From assembly GCA_013822735.1 (NCBI GenBank), contig PNKZ01000002.1:713004-777003 (forward strand): a stretch of 64,000 nucleotides of DNA. Reading direction: 5' to 3'. Made by a program: the position numbers and the translations under genes. The notes under the pieces are model-generated. The model saw only the letters and a list, made by a program, of their open reading frames with translations. It did no database searches and was not told the DNA's origin. The DNA is from Pirellula sp. Its GTDB lineage: Bacteria; Planctomycetota; Planctomycetia; Pirellulales; PNKZ01. Shown here piece by piece: positions 17,328-26,522 of the stretch (within the stretch, counting starts at the first letter, position 1; each line of letters starts with the position of its first letter).

Positions 17328-19493
17328 CTAGTTGCCGTTGGCCGGGGCCGCGTTGCCGCCGGCAAGAGCTTTGCGCTTAATCGGCGGGATTTCTTGCCAG
17401 CAGAACTGCACGACCACGTCATATCGCGGCACGGTAATCTTTCGCGGCTCGCCCGCGTTGGCCGGGTCGTCGACGTCGACTTGATTGTTCCACAAGATTT
17501 CCCCTTGTCCGATCAGCACCGGATATCGAATGCCCAGCTTGCGCACCGGCAGCTTCGATGGGAGCGTTTTCGCAAGTTCCGGCGGTGTGGTCGGTCGGTC
17601 GACCTCGTCTTGCAGCAATTTCACGAGGAACTCGCGCCGCAGATAGTTCAACCCTTGATACTTTTCCAAATCATCCGCGTTTTCACGGTGGTTGAAGAAG
17701 TGGTGCGCCTTAAGTTCGAAAACCCAGCCCGGCCCCTTCGGCCCGTCGTCGCCGGCGGCCGGCGGAGCCGGTTCGGCGGTAGGATCAAAATTCGGGTCCG
17801 CGGCCGGATCAACGGCAGGCGCGGCGGCGATATCGCGCACGTGAGCCGGCTTCAACTCGTCGGGAATTCCGCGCACGCCTTCTTCATAACGCGCCTTCAC
17901 CCCCGCGTACCACACGGCGAGATCGTCGACTCGTTTGCAATCGAACTCCGTGATCTTCAAATCCGGACGAAGCGTCATGAGCATTTCTTGCGGTCGCGGC
18001 TCGGCCGGCGGATGCTTGGCGTCAAATGTTTTGAGAAATGCCGTCGGCACTTCGCGCGGCAAGCAGGCATTGATCGAACGCAATACTTCCAACCACAGAA
18101 TGCGCCCTTCCACGTTCTGCTCAAACGTCTCACCGATTTGGCGCGTTTTCGTAAACTGCGCCTTGGCGTCTTCGAAATCCTTCGCCCAGATCGTGGCGTT
18201 CGAATTGAGCCCGTTGACGCTCGTCACCGCCGGCTTGAAATAGTCCTCCGTTTGGCGGGTCGAATACGTCGCTTCGTAGTGGCGGTAGAAGTTTACGGCA
18301 AACCCGATCAACAGCAGCGCGGCCGCCATGATCGCCCACGGCTTCTTGGCGCGGATCAGCCGATATTGCGTGATCTCTTGCGGCAGCAGGTTCGTCGACA
18401 CCTTGGCTTGCTTCAAGCCTTGTAGCGCCAGGCCGTAGCAGACGCCGTAGCTCAGCATATTCTCTTTGAACGCCGGCGCATCCACGATGCCCGGGCCCGC
18501 GAGTCCGCGATACGAGTCGGGCTTCGTAACTTCGAAGCCGAGGTTCTGCGTGAGAAACTTTTGCAGGCCCGGCAGCTTGACGGCGTTCCCGAGCGCGATC
18601 ACTTTGCCGATCTTGGCGGAGCGATCCATATTCGAGAAGAACTTCATCGATCGCTCGACTTCGGAGAGCAAGTCGCTGAAGACCGGTCGCATCGCTTGGA
18701 AGAGCGCCTTCGGGTCCTCGGCTTTCGAAGCGTTGCGCTTCAAATGCTCCGCCGTGGCATAGTTCATCTTCATGTCCTTCACCAAAGCCTTGGTGAAGTG
18801 ATTGCCGCCGACCGGCAAACTACGCTGCCACATCTTGAAGCCGTTCGTCACGACGAAATCGGTCGTTTCCGTACCGATCGACAACACGACGGTCGATTCC
18901 GGCGGATTTTCCGGATCGTATTGTTCCGGCGGCGGCAGATCGCGAATCTGATCGAACACGACCCAGTTGAAAAGCGCCAACGGCGTCAATTGCACGACGT
19001 CGACTTCCACCTTGGCTTCGTTAAACGGCTTCAGCGCGCGTTCTACCTGATCGCGCTTCATCGCGAAGATGCCGACTTCGCAGTCGAGCGCGAACCCTTC
19101 CTCAATCGCGCCGGCCCCCATCTGCTGGTAGTCCCAAACGACTTCATCCAATGGAAACGGAATCTGTTGCTTCGCTTCGTAGCGCACGATGTCGGGAATC
19201 TTCTTCGACTCGACCGGCGGCAACTTGATGAAGCGCGCGAGCCCGTCTTTGCCGGGCACGGAAATGACGACCTTGTCTCCCTTCACGCGATTGCGCGTAA
19301 GAAACAATTTCAGCGCATCGGCGATGAGCGCCGCGGGATCCGCGTCGGGCGAACTGAGCGGCTTGGGATATTCGACGAAGTCGAACACTTCGGCGATGAT
19401 CCGCTGCGTCCCGTCGTCCGACTCGCGGCAACGCAGCGCCTTCAGCGCGTACTGACCAATATCGATTCCCCAGGCGGCGACCTTTTTGGCCAT
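17328..19493 (-). CDS. pilM: PilM-PilN fusion, type IV pilus assembly actin-like protein
   Basis: A 721-residue protein. Residues 1-365 are PilM: the actin-like phosphate loops WGIDIGQYALKAL (8-20) and LSIGTETTDFVVTN (204-217), the adenosine motif IALGNAVKLPGLQ, and YEAKQQIPFPLDEVVWDY. From residue ~366 the PilN-like start STNLLPQEI appears, then a transmembrane helix at 384-402 and a PilN-like periplasmic domain to the end. PilM normally binds the N-terminal tail of PilN in the cytoplasm; here both are one chain, so that interaction is intramolecular or replaced. The ATG at 19493 (MAKKVAAWG) is standard. It is the first gene of the minus-strand operon. Confidence 0.92.
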   Translation of the reverse strand: MAKKVAAWGIDIGQYALKALRCRESDDGTQRIIAEVFDFVEYPKPLSSPDADPAALIADALKLFLTRNRVKGDKVVISVPGKDGLARFIKLPPVESKKIPDIVRYEAKQQIPFPLDEVVWDYQQMGAGAIEEGFALDCEVGIFAMKRDQVERALKPFNEAKVEVDVVQLTPLALFNWVVFDQIRDLPPPEQYDPENPPESTVVLSIGTETTDFVVTNGFKMWQRSLPVGGNHFTKALVKDMKMNYATAEHLKRNASKAEDPKALFQAMRPVFSDLLSEVERSMKFFSNMDRSAKIGKVIALGNAVKLPGLQKFLTQNLGFEVTKPDSYRGLAGPGIVDAPAFKENMLSYGVCYGLALQGLKQAKVSTNLLPQEITQYRLIRAKKPWAIMAAALLLIGFAVNFYRHYEATYSTRQTEDYFKPAVTSVNGLNSNATIWAKDFEDAKAQFTKTRQIGETFEQNVEGRILWLEVLRSINACLPREVPTAFLKTFDAKHPPAEPRPQEMLMTLRPDLKITEFDCKRVDDLAVWYAGVKARYEEGVRGIPDELKPAHVRDIAAAPAVDPAADPNFDPTAEPAPPAAGDDGPKGPGWVFELKAHHFFNHRENADDLEKYQGLNYLRREFLVKLLQDEVDRPTTPPELAKTLPSKLPVRKLGIRYPVLIGQGEILWNNQVDVDDPANAGEPRKITVPRYDVVVQFCWQEIPPIKRKALAGGNAAPANGN

Positions 19494-20071
19494 CGCTTCG
19501 GCTCCCGGTGATAGGCAAGGCAATGAGATGAGCGGTGATGGAAGCCCGCGCGCACTTCACGCTTTCGTGAAGCCTCGCGCCGGTTGTCTGAAGTTGCGTT
19601 TCGCATCCGTGGAGAATCGTCGAATCGACGACGGATGTCGTTCGGCTCATGCGAGCGCGATCGTCACGCAAACTTCAACCATCCGAAATGGCCTTTGGAA
19701 TCCTCGCCGCGGCACCTTTCGATACCGCCGGCACGAACACCTAAGCCGTTTAGGCCATTGTATTTGGCGTGGCGCGCCAGTGTCAAACAAAAAGGGCCGT
19801 TTCATGCGCTTTCGGCGAACGTCGATGACGGTTTCAATCACCGCGCCGGGCGGCCGATTCCGGCGCCTAAAGTGGATTCGCTGAACGTCGCCATGAGCAT
19901 CCGTTTCATCGAAGCGTGTCGATCCCGCGCGGCCGCGCTACCTCGACGCCTTCGCGCGGCCCGACTAATCTAGCAACTCCGCAAAAAACATCGTCTTCCG
20001 CGCCCGCCCCCTCGCCCGGCGGTTCGCCAGGTTGGCTCCGCACTTTTCGCCCCTATTTGCCCGCTGCCGCC
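19494..20071. other. Divergent intergenic region between pilM and the GH38-like gene
   Basis: The 578 bp hold no gene I can support. It must contain the pilM promoter (minus) and the promoter for the 955-residue gene (plus). Short frames here have no ribosome-binding site or family resemblance. Confidence 0.4.
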
Positions 20072-22939
20072 ATGGTCATTGAGGAACTCGTCGTCCTGCT
20101 TCCGTGCCACAGCCTGGAAGACTTTCCAGTCCACCACGAAGGGGAGGAGGCCGAAGGTCTGTTGGCCGCTTGGTCGGGCCTTTGGCATCCCGCACTAATC
20201 GCCGCCTGCGACAATATTCCGCTCTGGTTTCGCGCCGATGCGCCGCCGGAAAACCCGCGGCCGCGGATTATCGTCATTCCCCAAGTGAGCGACACGCTGC
20301 TGCTTCCCGGTTGGCCGACACGAGCGAAATCGGAGGGGGCGAAGCTCATTCGCAAGACGGCAAAACGGACCGACGTCGTCGCCGCTTGCCTTGCCGTGCT
20401 CGATAAGCCGTCGACGGTGCCGGACCACATCGTGGCGGATTTCTACGCCCTGGGAACCGGCTATTTGTTGGTCGAGTTGCTCACGCGGCAAATGCGATAC
20501 ATGAGCAACCTCGACGAAGTGCGTTTTCAGAACGAAGCCCGCGAAGCGGCCCGAGCTGCGGTCGAAAATCGAATCGACGAAGCGCAGCAGCACCTGAAGA
20601 ACGCATTCGAAACGCTTTATGAAGCCCGCGAACGTTTTTATCCGGTCGACAACTATTTGATCGATCTCACCCTCACCGCCGACACGACGCTCGGTCCGGC
20701 CTTGCGCCAGGAACTTTCCGGCGACGTCCCCCTGAACGTGCTGATCTCCGGCGCTTTGGTCGATCGCCTCGCGGAGCGCGAACCGGAATCCCTGGCGGCC
20801 CTGCGCCATGCGATTGATCGGCGTATCGCGTGCGTCGTCGGCGGCGAGTACGACGAACGAGAAACTCCCCTGTTACCGATCGAGACGATTCTCGACGAGT
20901 TTCGCCGCGGGCGAGCGGCGTACCAGCGACACCTCGACCTCGCACCCAAGGTTTACGGCCGGCGCAAGCAAGGGCTCTCGCCGCTGGTGCCGCAAATCGT
21001 GGCCCGTAGCGGCTTCGAAGGGGCCCTTTCGTTTACGCTCGACGACGGCGTCTTCCCGACGCCCGACCAATGCAAGACTCGCTGGGAAGGCTTTAGCAAC
21101 GACGCGATCGACGCGCTCGGTCGCACGCCGCTCGATGCGGCCCAAGCGGAAAGCTTCCTCGACCTGCCGCGCAAAGTGGGCGACGCGATGGACCGCGACT
21201 ACGTCGCGACGACGGTGTTCGCGCATTGGCCCGGTGCGACGAGCGACTACTACGACGACCTCCGCCGTATGGCGACCTACGTCCCGTTGCTTGGCAAGTT
21301 CGTCACGCTGACCGACTACTTCGATCACACGGAACGCCCCGGACAGATCTCGAAATTCACCGCCGATCGCTATCGCACGACCTTTTTGCGTCAGGCTGTG
21401 GTGCGCAACACGCAGAACCCCGTAACTTGGGCCGCAGACGCGCTCCATCGTCGCCTGCAGGTTGCAACGGCTGCGACGCTCCAAACGATGGCGGAAGCCG
21501 TCACATTGCGCCAGGAAACGGAATCGGCGGCGTCGCTGATGGCGGAAGTCGATCAATCGACGGGAGCTACTCTCGATATCGAAGCGGCGAAGTTGCTCGA
21601 TCAACGCGTGGCGACGGCCGTGACTAATGCGGCTTCGTCCGCGGCGTCGGCCGTTTGTGGTCGGGCGACAAACGAAGCCGCCGAAAGTCTGCTACTGCTC
21701 AATTCGCAACTTGGATCCCGTCGCGAGCTTGTCGACGTCTCGTCGCTCGCGCGCCTGCCCGAAGTCGGCGGCCCAGTCGCCGCCGTGCAAGAATCCGGTT
21801 CGCAAAAGTTCGCCGTCGTCGATGTGCCCAGCATGGGCTTTGCTTGGCTCGCGGCAGGGCCGACCGTCGACACGCCTCCTCCCAGAAAATCGAGCGGACT
21901 CTTCGGATTGCGCAAGGGTCCGAAGCCGCTTGTGGAAGCGAACATTCTCCGCAATGAGCTCGTCGAGGTGCATCTCAGCGAGTTGACCGGCGGCATTAAA
22001 GGTCTGTTTGTCACGGGCCGACGTGAGAAGCGCGTCTCGCAGCAGTTGGCCTTCCGATTGCCGCAGCCCCGTCCGAGGCCGGGCGACCCGTGGCGCGATC
22101 CCGACCTCGAACCGATCTACTCGACCATGGTTTGCGAACGTTGGGAGCCGACCATCGTCGGTCCGACCGTCGGCGAACTGACGTCGTACGGAAAGCTCGT
22201 GGATGCCGAAGGGAAGCGACTTGCCGGCTTCACGCAACGCTTGCAGATCGCGCAAGGTTCGCCGCTCGTCACGCTGGAGATTGATCTCGATATCGAAGAG
22301 CAACCGCGCGCCGAAGCTTGGGGCTCGTACTACGCCGCGCGTTTCGCTTGGGGCGATCCGACGACGGAACTCAGCCGCGGCGTGTTCGGCATGCAGCAGC
22401 CGACAAGCACAAAACGCCCGGAATCGCCGCATTTTATTGAGTTGAAGACGGAAACGACGAGTACGCTCCTGCTCCCGGACGGTCTGCCGCATCACTTGCT
22501 CACGGGCGAGCGGATGCTGGATACGTTGCTCATCGGCAAAGGCGAGACGCGTCGCAAATTTCGCTTCGGAATCATCGTCGAGTCGGCTCATCCCGCGGCG
22601 GACGCTCAAGCGTTCATGTCGCCGCTTGTGCCCGTATTAGGCGCTCCACGACCCGCCTCCGGCGCGACCGGCTGGCTCTTCTTCGTCGACGCCAAGAATT
22701 TCCAAGCGACTCATTGGGAAAGCATCGTCGAAGCCGACAAGGTGGTCGGCTTCCGCGTGAGGCTGTTGGAAACGGAGGGGCTTTCCGGCCAAGTCGAGCT
22801 ACGCACGATCCGCGCGGTGCGCGAAGCCAAGGTCGTCAATCTGTGCGGCGAGACGCTCCTCACGCTCGCGCCGACGTCGACCGGCATTCCGATCGACGTC
22901 GGGCCTTACGAATGGCTCGAGCTCGAAGCCCGGTACTAG
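20072..22939 (+). CDS. Large protein with degenerate glycoside hydrolase 38-like architecture
   Basis: A 955-residue cytoplasmic-looking protein (no signal peptide). The layout resembles GH38/alpha-mannosidase proteins: an N-terminal barrel, a helical middle (VENRIDEAQQHLKNAFETLYEA), the block CVVGGEYDERETPLLPIETI with the spacing of the GH38 'GG..E....' segment, and PKVYGRRKQGLSPLVPQIVARSGF, where active enzymes carry the nucleophile Asp in a DxFG motif. C-terminal ~350 residues look like the GH38 beta-sandwich (ILRNELVEVHLSELTGGIKGL, SPLVTLEIDLDIEEQP). The N-terminal HxD metal motif is also altered (LLPCHSLEDFP). So the fold is proposed but catalysis doubtful. The ATG at 20072 starts the ordered part; a GTG at 19916 would add a low-complexity leader. 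Confidence 0.65.
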   Translation: MVIEELVVLLPCHSLEDFPVHHEGEEAEGLLAAWSGLWHPALIAACDNIPLWFRADAPPENPRPRIIVIPQVSDTLLLPGWPTRAKSEGAKLIRKTAKRTDVVAACLAVLDKPSTVPDHIVADFYALGTGYLLVELLTRQMRYMSNLDEVRFQNEAREAARAAVENRIDEAQQHLKNAFETLYEARERFYPVDNYLIDLTLTADTTLGPALRQELSGDVPLNVLISGALVDRLAEREPESLAALRHAIDRRIACVVGGEYDERETPLLPIETILDEFRRGRAAYQRHLDLAPKVYGRRKQGLSPLVPQIVARSGFEGALSFTLDDGVFPTPDQCKTRWEGFSNDAIDALGRTPLDAAQAESFLDLPRKVGDAMDRDYVATTVFAHWPGATSDYYDDLRRMATYVPLLGKFVTLTDYFDHTERPGQISKFTADRYRTTFLRQAVVRNTQNPVTWAADALHRRLQVATAATLQTMAEAVTLRQETESAASLMAEVDQSTGATLDIEAAKLLDQRVATAVTNAASSAASAVCGRATNEAAESLLLLNSQLGSRRELVDVSSLARLPEVGGPVAAVQESGSQKFAVVDVPSMGFAWLAAGPTVDTPPPRKSSGLFGLRKGPKPLVEANILRNELVEVHLSELTGGIKGLFVTGRREKRVSQQLAFRLPQPRPRPGDPWRDPDLEPIYSTMVCERWEPTIVGPTVGELTSYGKLVDAEGKRLAGFTQRLQIAQGSPLVTLEIDLDIEEQPRAEAWGSYYAARFAWGDPTTELSRGVFGMQQPTSTKRPESPHFIELKTETTSTLLLPDGLPHHLLTGERMLDTLLIGKGETRRKFRFGIIVESAHPAADAQAFMSPLVPVLGAPRPASGATGWLFFVDAKNFQATHWESIVEADKVVGFRVRLLETEGLSGQVELRTIRAVREAKVVNLCGETLLTLAPTSTGIPIDVGPYEWLELEARY

Positions 22940-23000
22940 AAACGCCGTTTTGCCCTGCTTAGCCCGCTCGTCCACGGGCGGGAAACTCGCATCGCGCCGC

Positions 23001-24191
23001 CTACTTCCAACGAATCCGCGCGGCAATCACGTTGTTGTGCGCGTCTTCGACGCGCTCGTTGTTCGGCATTTCCGCAGCTACGACCCAAGTCTCCTTCGGT
23101 CCCGCGGGAATCACGTCGAAGTTGCCGATGTCGGCATTGTTGTGTGGCATAAGTACCTGCTCCGTTTTTCGGAGCACGCAGAGTCGATCGGTGTCGACTT
23201 CCGCAATGAAAAGCGGCGCGCGATGGCGGAAGATGTGATCGTTGTTTGCCCCGCGACGCGTGTAAATGAGATATAGCTTGTCGCCATGCGTGGCCCAATG
23301 TTGTTGCGTGTTGTAGCTGCCGAGCACGCTGCCGTCGTCGTATTTCCATTCCGTCGGCGGCGTATAGTCGTTGCCCTGGGGATCGGCATTCGTCGAGACG
23401 AACGCCGTGTCGTCGGCGCGCATTGTGAGGAACAATTTGCCTTGGTGCAAAATGAGCGACGGCTCGTACAGCCCGCGATTGAGCGGCCGCGAAAGTTCGG
23501 TGCCGTGTTCGACGTAGCTCAGCGTCGTGCCGTCGAAGCGACAGCGGGCGACTATCGTCGTGTAACAACGCTTCTTCGGATCTTTGCAGTAGCGAATCGG
23601 CAGCAAGACTTCACCGTTCGGCAGATCCACGCGATCGTTGCAGCCCGCGTTCGGTTGTAGAACGGCTTTTCCTTCGTGATCGCTCTTCGGCAACTCGACG
23701 ATCTTCATCGGCGACCAAGCGTCGGCTTTCGGGTCGTAGACGGCGTAAGAGACCTCTTCGGCGCCGCGATCCTCTTTCGTTCCGTCGCGAAAGGTGAAAG
23801 TCTTGCCCGTGCCGAGCACCAGTCCGGTCTTCGCGTGATAGCGTGGGCAGAGATCGCCGATGGCCCGTTCGTCCGGAGAGTCGTTGGAGATTTTGCCGCG
23901 ACGAAGCGGTTCGATGAGCTTCGGCTTGGACCACGACATGCCAGCGTCGTCGCTCGTAACTTGAAACACATCGTGGTAGCCGTGACTGCCGGCCCGTTCG
24001 ATCTCTTGCGCCGTGATCAGAATCTTGCCGTCGGCGAGCATCGTGCCGCGAGCTTGTGAGAACCAATACTTGGCCGGGCCGGGAAAGAGCGTGACCTGTT
24101 CGATCGTGTAGGCCGGCTCTTCTGCGCCGGCGATGAGACTTGCGGACGTTGCGGCAATGGCCATAACGAAAACGAGGCAAGCCGAACGCAT
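23001..24191 (-). CDS. Exported sialidase/BNR-repeat family protein
   Basis: A 396-residue protein with a signal peptide (MRSACLVFVMAIAATSASLIAGA). It carries an Asp-box, TSDDAGMSWSKP (SxDxGxxW), and the sialidase-type propeller features QARGTMLADGKILITAQE, GLYEPSLILHQGKLFLTMR and KLYLIYTRRGANND. Planctomycetes encode many such proteins; most are probably glycosidases on sulfated or sialylated glycans or sugar-binding propellers. The Arg triad of true sialidases cannot be assigned by eye. I chose ATG 24191 rather than 24215 for the normal signal peptide. Convergent to the GH38-like gene. Confidence 0.8.
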   Translation of the reverse strand: MRSACLVFVMAIAATSASLIAGAEEPAYTIEQVTLFPGPAKYWFSQARGTMLADGKILITAQEIERAGSHGYHDVFQVTSDDAGMSWSKPKLIEPLRRGKISNDSPDERAIGDLCPRYHAKTGLVLGTGKTFTFRDGTKEDRGAEEVSYAVYDPKADAWSPMKIVELPKSDHEGKAVLQPNAGCNDRVDLPNGEVLLPIRYCKDPKKRCYTTIVARCRFDGTTLSYVEHGTELSRPLNRGLYEPSLILHQGKLFLTMRADDTAFVSTNADPQGNDYTPPTEWKYDDGSVLGSYNTQQHWATHGDKLYLIYTRRGANNDHIFRHRAPLFIAEVDTDRLCVLRKTEQVLMPHNNADIGNFDVIPAGPKETWVVAAEMPNNERVEDAHNNVIAARIRWK

Positions 24192-24315
24192 GGCGGGAAT
24201 CTCGCGAGGAAGCAAACCAAGGGAAGGACGCTCATGGTAACAAACTCACGGGCCGCTCCAAGGATTTGATTTTTGCACCTTCATGACGTCGTGGAAATTC
24301 GGCATACTTGCAGGC

Positions 24316-24987
24316 ATGATCATCACGATTGACGGACCCGCCGGAGCCGGAAAAAGCACGGTCGCGCGCAGCTTAGCGCGACGACTGGGCTTCATGTTTC
24401 TTGACACCGGCGCGATGTACCGGGCCGTAACGCTGGCCGCCTTGCGCCGAAAGCTGCCGTGGGACGACGGCGCGGCGCTGGTCGATCTGGCGGGACGCGT
24501 GAGGATCTATCTCGACGACGACAGCGTCTGGCTCGACGGTGACGACGTCAGCGACGCCGTGCGGACGACGCAGATCACCACCTTGGTGAAGCACGCCGCA
24601 AACAATCCGGGCGTTCGTGAGCAGTTGGTCGCGCAGCAGCGCGCGGTCGTCGGTGATAAGAACGTCGTCACGGAAGGTCGCGATCAAGGCACCGTCGTCT
24701 TTCCGCACGCCGACCTCAAGATCTTTCTCACCGCAGGACCCGAAGAACGGGCACGCCGGCGCTTGCGCGACTTTCAAGCCCGCGGCGAGCGGATCACTCT
24801 GGAAGAGGTGCTCGCCAAGCAAAATGCCCGCGATGCGAGCGACGCCGAGCGTGACGTAGGCCCGCTCGTGGCGGCGGCTGATGCAGTGCAGATTGTTTCC
24901 GACGGCCGGACACTGGAACAAGTGATCGACCAGATCGAAGGGCTGGCCCGCGCTTGCGGCGAGCGAACCGGAGTGAGAATGTCGTGA
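24316..24987 (+). CDS. cmk: Cytidylate kinase
   Basis: A 223-residue protein that phosphorylates CMP/dCMP with ATP. It has the P-loop GPAGAGKST, the CMP-binding FLDTGAMYRAV, the TEGRDQGTVVFPHADLKIFL block and the lid Arg-rich stretch EERARRRL. Length matches the family. The ATG at 24316 (MIITIDGPAGAGKST) is standard. Its stop overlaps the GTG of the acyltransferase gene (GTGA), so the two are translationally coupled, a pairing (cmk-plsC) seen in many bacteria. Confidence 0.97.
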   Translation: MIITIDGPAGAGKSTVARSLARRLGFMFLDTGAMYRAVTLAALRRKLPWDDGAALVDLAGRVRIYLDDDSVWLDGDDVSDAVRTTQITTLVKHAANNPGVREQLVAQQRAVVGDKNVVTEGRDQGTVVFPHADLKIFLTAGPEERARRRLRDFQARGERITLEEVLAKQNARDASDAERDVGPLVAAADAVQIVSDGRTLEQVIDQIEGLARACGERTGVRMS

Positions 24988-25670
24988 CCACGGAAACCGT
25001 CGCGCCCGCGAAGCCTGGGAAAAATTTAACGGAGCGCTCGTTTGCGAGCCGCGCGTGGTATGAGACGGTTCGGGTCGTCGTCGGCGCCGTTGCATTGGGA
25101 CTTTTCCGCTTGCGGTGCGCCCATCGCGAGCGCTTCCCGGCCGCCGGTGGATTTTTGCTGCTTTCGAATCATCAAAGCCATCTCGATCCGCCGTTTGTCG
25201 GACTGGTCGTGCCGCGTCGCGTGAACTTCGTCGCTCGCGACACGTTGTTCAAGAACCGCTTCTTCGCTTGGCTGATCAACTCGCTGGATGCGATACCCAT
25301 CGATCGCGAAGGCCTCGGGCTCGCAGGGCTTAAGGAAACGATGCGTCGCTTGAAGCGCGGCGAGATCGTGCTGCTTTTTCCCGAAGGAACGCGCACGCCC
25401 GACGGCGAGATGCAGCCGCTCCGGCCGGGCTTTAGCGCATTGGTGCAACGTACCGGAGTGCCGATCGTACCCGTTGCCCTCGACGGCGCGTATCAGGCGT
25501 GGCCGCGCAATGCGAAGCTTCCGCGACCGGGACGCATTCAGATCGTGGTCGGCGAGCCGATTTCGACGGAAACGGCCAAGAGCCTCGACGATCGCGCATT
25601 GGTGGCGCTTGTCGACGAGCGGATTCGCGCTTGCCTCGCGGAGGCTCGCACGTTGCGTGCGGCTCCTTAA
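24984..25670 (+). CDS. plsC: 1-acyl-sn-glycerol-3-phosphate acyltransferase
   Basis: A 228-residue membrane-associated acyltransferase making phosphatidic acid. It shows the HX4D motif in SNHQSHLDPPF, the second block NRFFAWLINSLDAIPIDR, the third FPEGTRTPDG and the fourth VPIVPVALDG. An N-terminal hydrophobic helix (VVVGAVALGLFRL) can anchor it. The GTG start at 24984 overlaps the cmk stop by 4 bases. An upstream ATG at 24954 lies inside cmk and lacks support. Confidence 0.93.
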   Translation: MTTETVAPAKPGKNLTERSFASRAWYETVRVVVGAVALGLFRLRCAHRERFPAAGGFLLLSNHQSHLDPPFVGLVVPRRVNFVARDTLFKNRFFAWLINSLDAIPIDREGLGLAGLKETMRRLKRGEIVLLFPEGTRTPDGEMQPLRPGFSALVQRTGVPIVPVALDGAYQAWPRNAKLPRPGRIQIVVGEPISTETAKSLDDRALVALVDERIRACLAEARTLRAAP

Positions 25671-25673
25671 TTC

Positions 25674-26384
25674 CTAGGCGGGCTGCTTCTGCTCGCTAGG
25701 AATGAAGACGTAGTTCAGGTATCGGGCCTTGAGCGAAGCGCGGATGCCGGGCAGTTCGGCAAGCGGCGTCAGTCGTCCCTTGAGGAAGAAGTAGCCGGAA
25801 TAATGGAGCGACGCCAGAAACTCCGCGACCTGCGGCAGTTCGTCATCGAGCGACTCGCAAAGGATCTCCGGCCGATCTTGCTTGAGCGTGTTGGTCCCGC
25901 CGACAAAGCAATCGTATTCGTGACCTTGAATATCGGCCTTTAAAAATCGGAGCGGCCGGAGCGGACTATTGCAAAAGTAGTCGTCGAGCGTTGTTGTTTG
26001 AATTTGGAACACGTCGACGCCGGCCTTCGGCTCGAGATGCAGGCTCGCTCCGCCCCAATGATGGCTGGGGCGCACCATGCGTCGTTCGCCGTTTGCCGAA
26101 GAGAGGGCGCGCGGAACGATGGTCAATCGCGATAACCGAAACGTGCGCTTCAGATCGGCCAAGTAGGTTTGCAGCTCAGGCTGCGGTTCGAATGCCACGA
26201 CGTTGCCCGTCGGCCCGACCGCCTTGTGCATCCAATACGAGTAGATGCCGCGGTTTGCGCCGATATCGGCAACCGTCGCACCGTCAAGATCGCGGCTTCG
26301 CATGTAGGCTATCTCTTGACGCTCGGAACGAAGTCGATAGCGCCAGACGCGGTGCAGGGCGTGAGCGCGTTCGAGAAGTTGCAT
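25674..26384 (-). CDS. FkbM family methyltransferase
   Basis: A 236-residue SAM-dependent methyltransferase. The SAM-binding glycine loop is TVADIGANRGIYSYWM, motif II is VVAFEPQPELQTYL, and the FkbM-specific FLKADIQGHEYDCFVGG is present, followed by RPEILCESL. FkbM proteins O-methylate polyketides or sugars; near a polysaccharide-type cluster a sugar methylation role is plausible. It ends 3 bp from the convergent plsC stop. Substrate unknown. Confidence 0.88.
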   Translation of the reverse strand: MQLLERAHALHRVWRYRLRSERQEIAYMRSRDLDGATVADIGANRGIYSYWMHKAVGPTGNVVAFEPQPELQTYLADLKRTFRLSRLTIVPRALSSANGERRMVRPSHHWGGASLHLEPKAGVDVFQIQTTTLDDYFCNSPLRPLRFLKADIQGHEYDCFVGGTNTLKQDRPEILCESLDDELPQVAEFLASLHYSGYFFLKGRLTPLAELPGIRASLKARYLNYVFIPSEQKQPA

Positions 26385-26522
26385 GACGGAATACCATTAG
26401 AAAAGCGAGTGTTACGACGGCCCAATTCGGCGGGATTGATAGCCGATTTTTCGATCGCGACGGTATAGCAATCGTGCGTCGCGCCCGACTCGACATGTGC
26501 CGGCACTGCTCGCAACGCTCGA

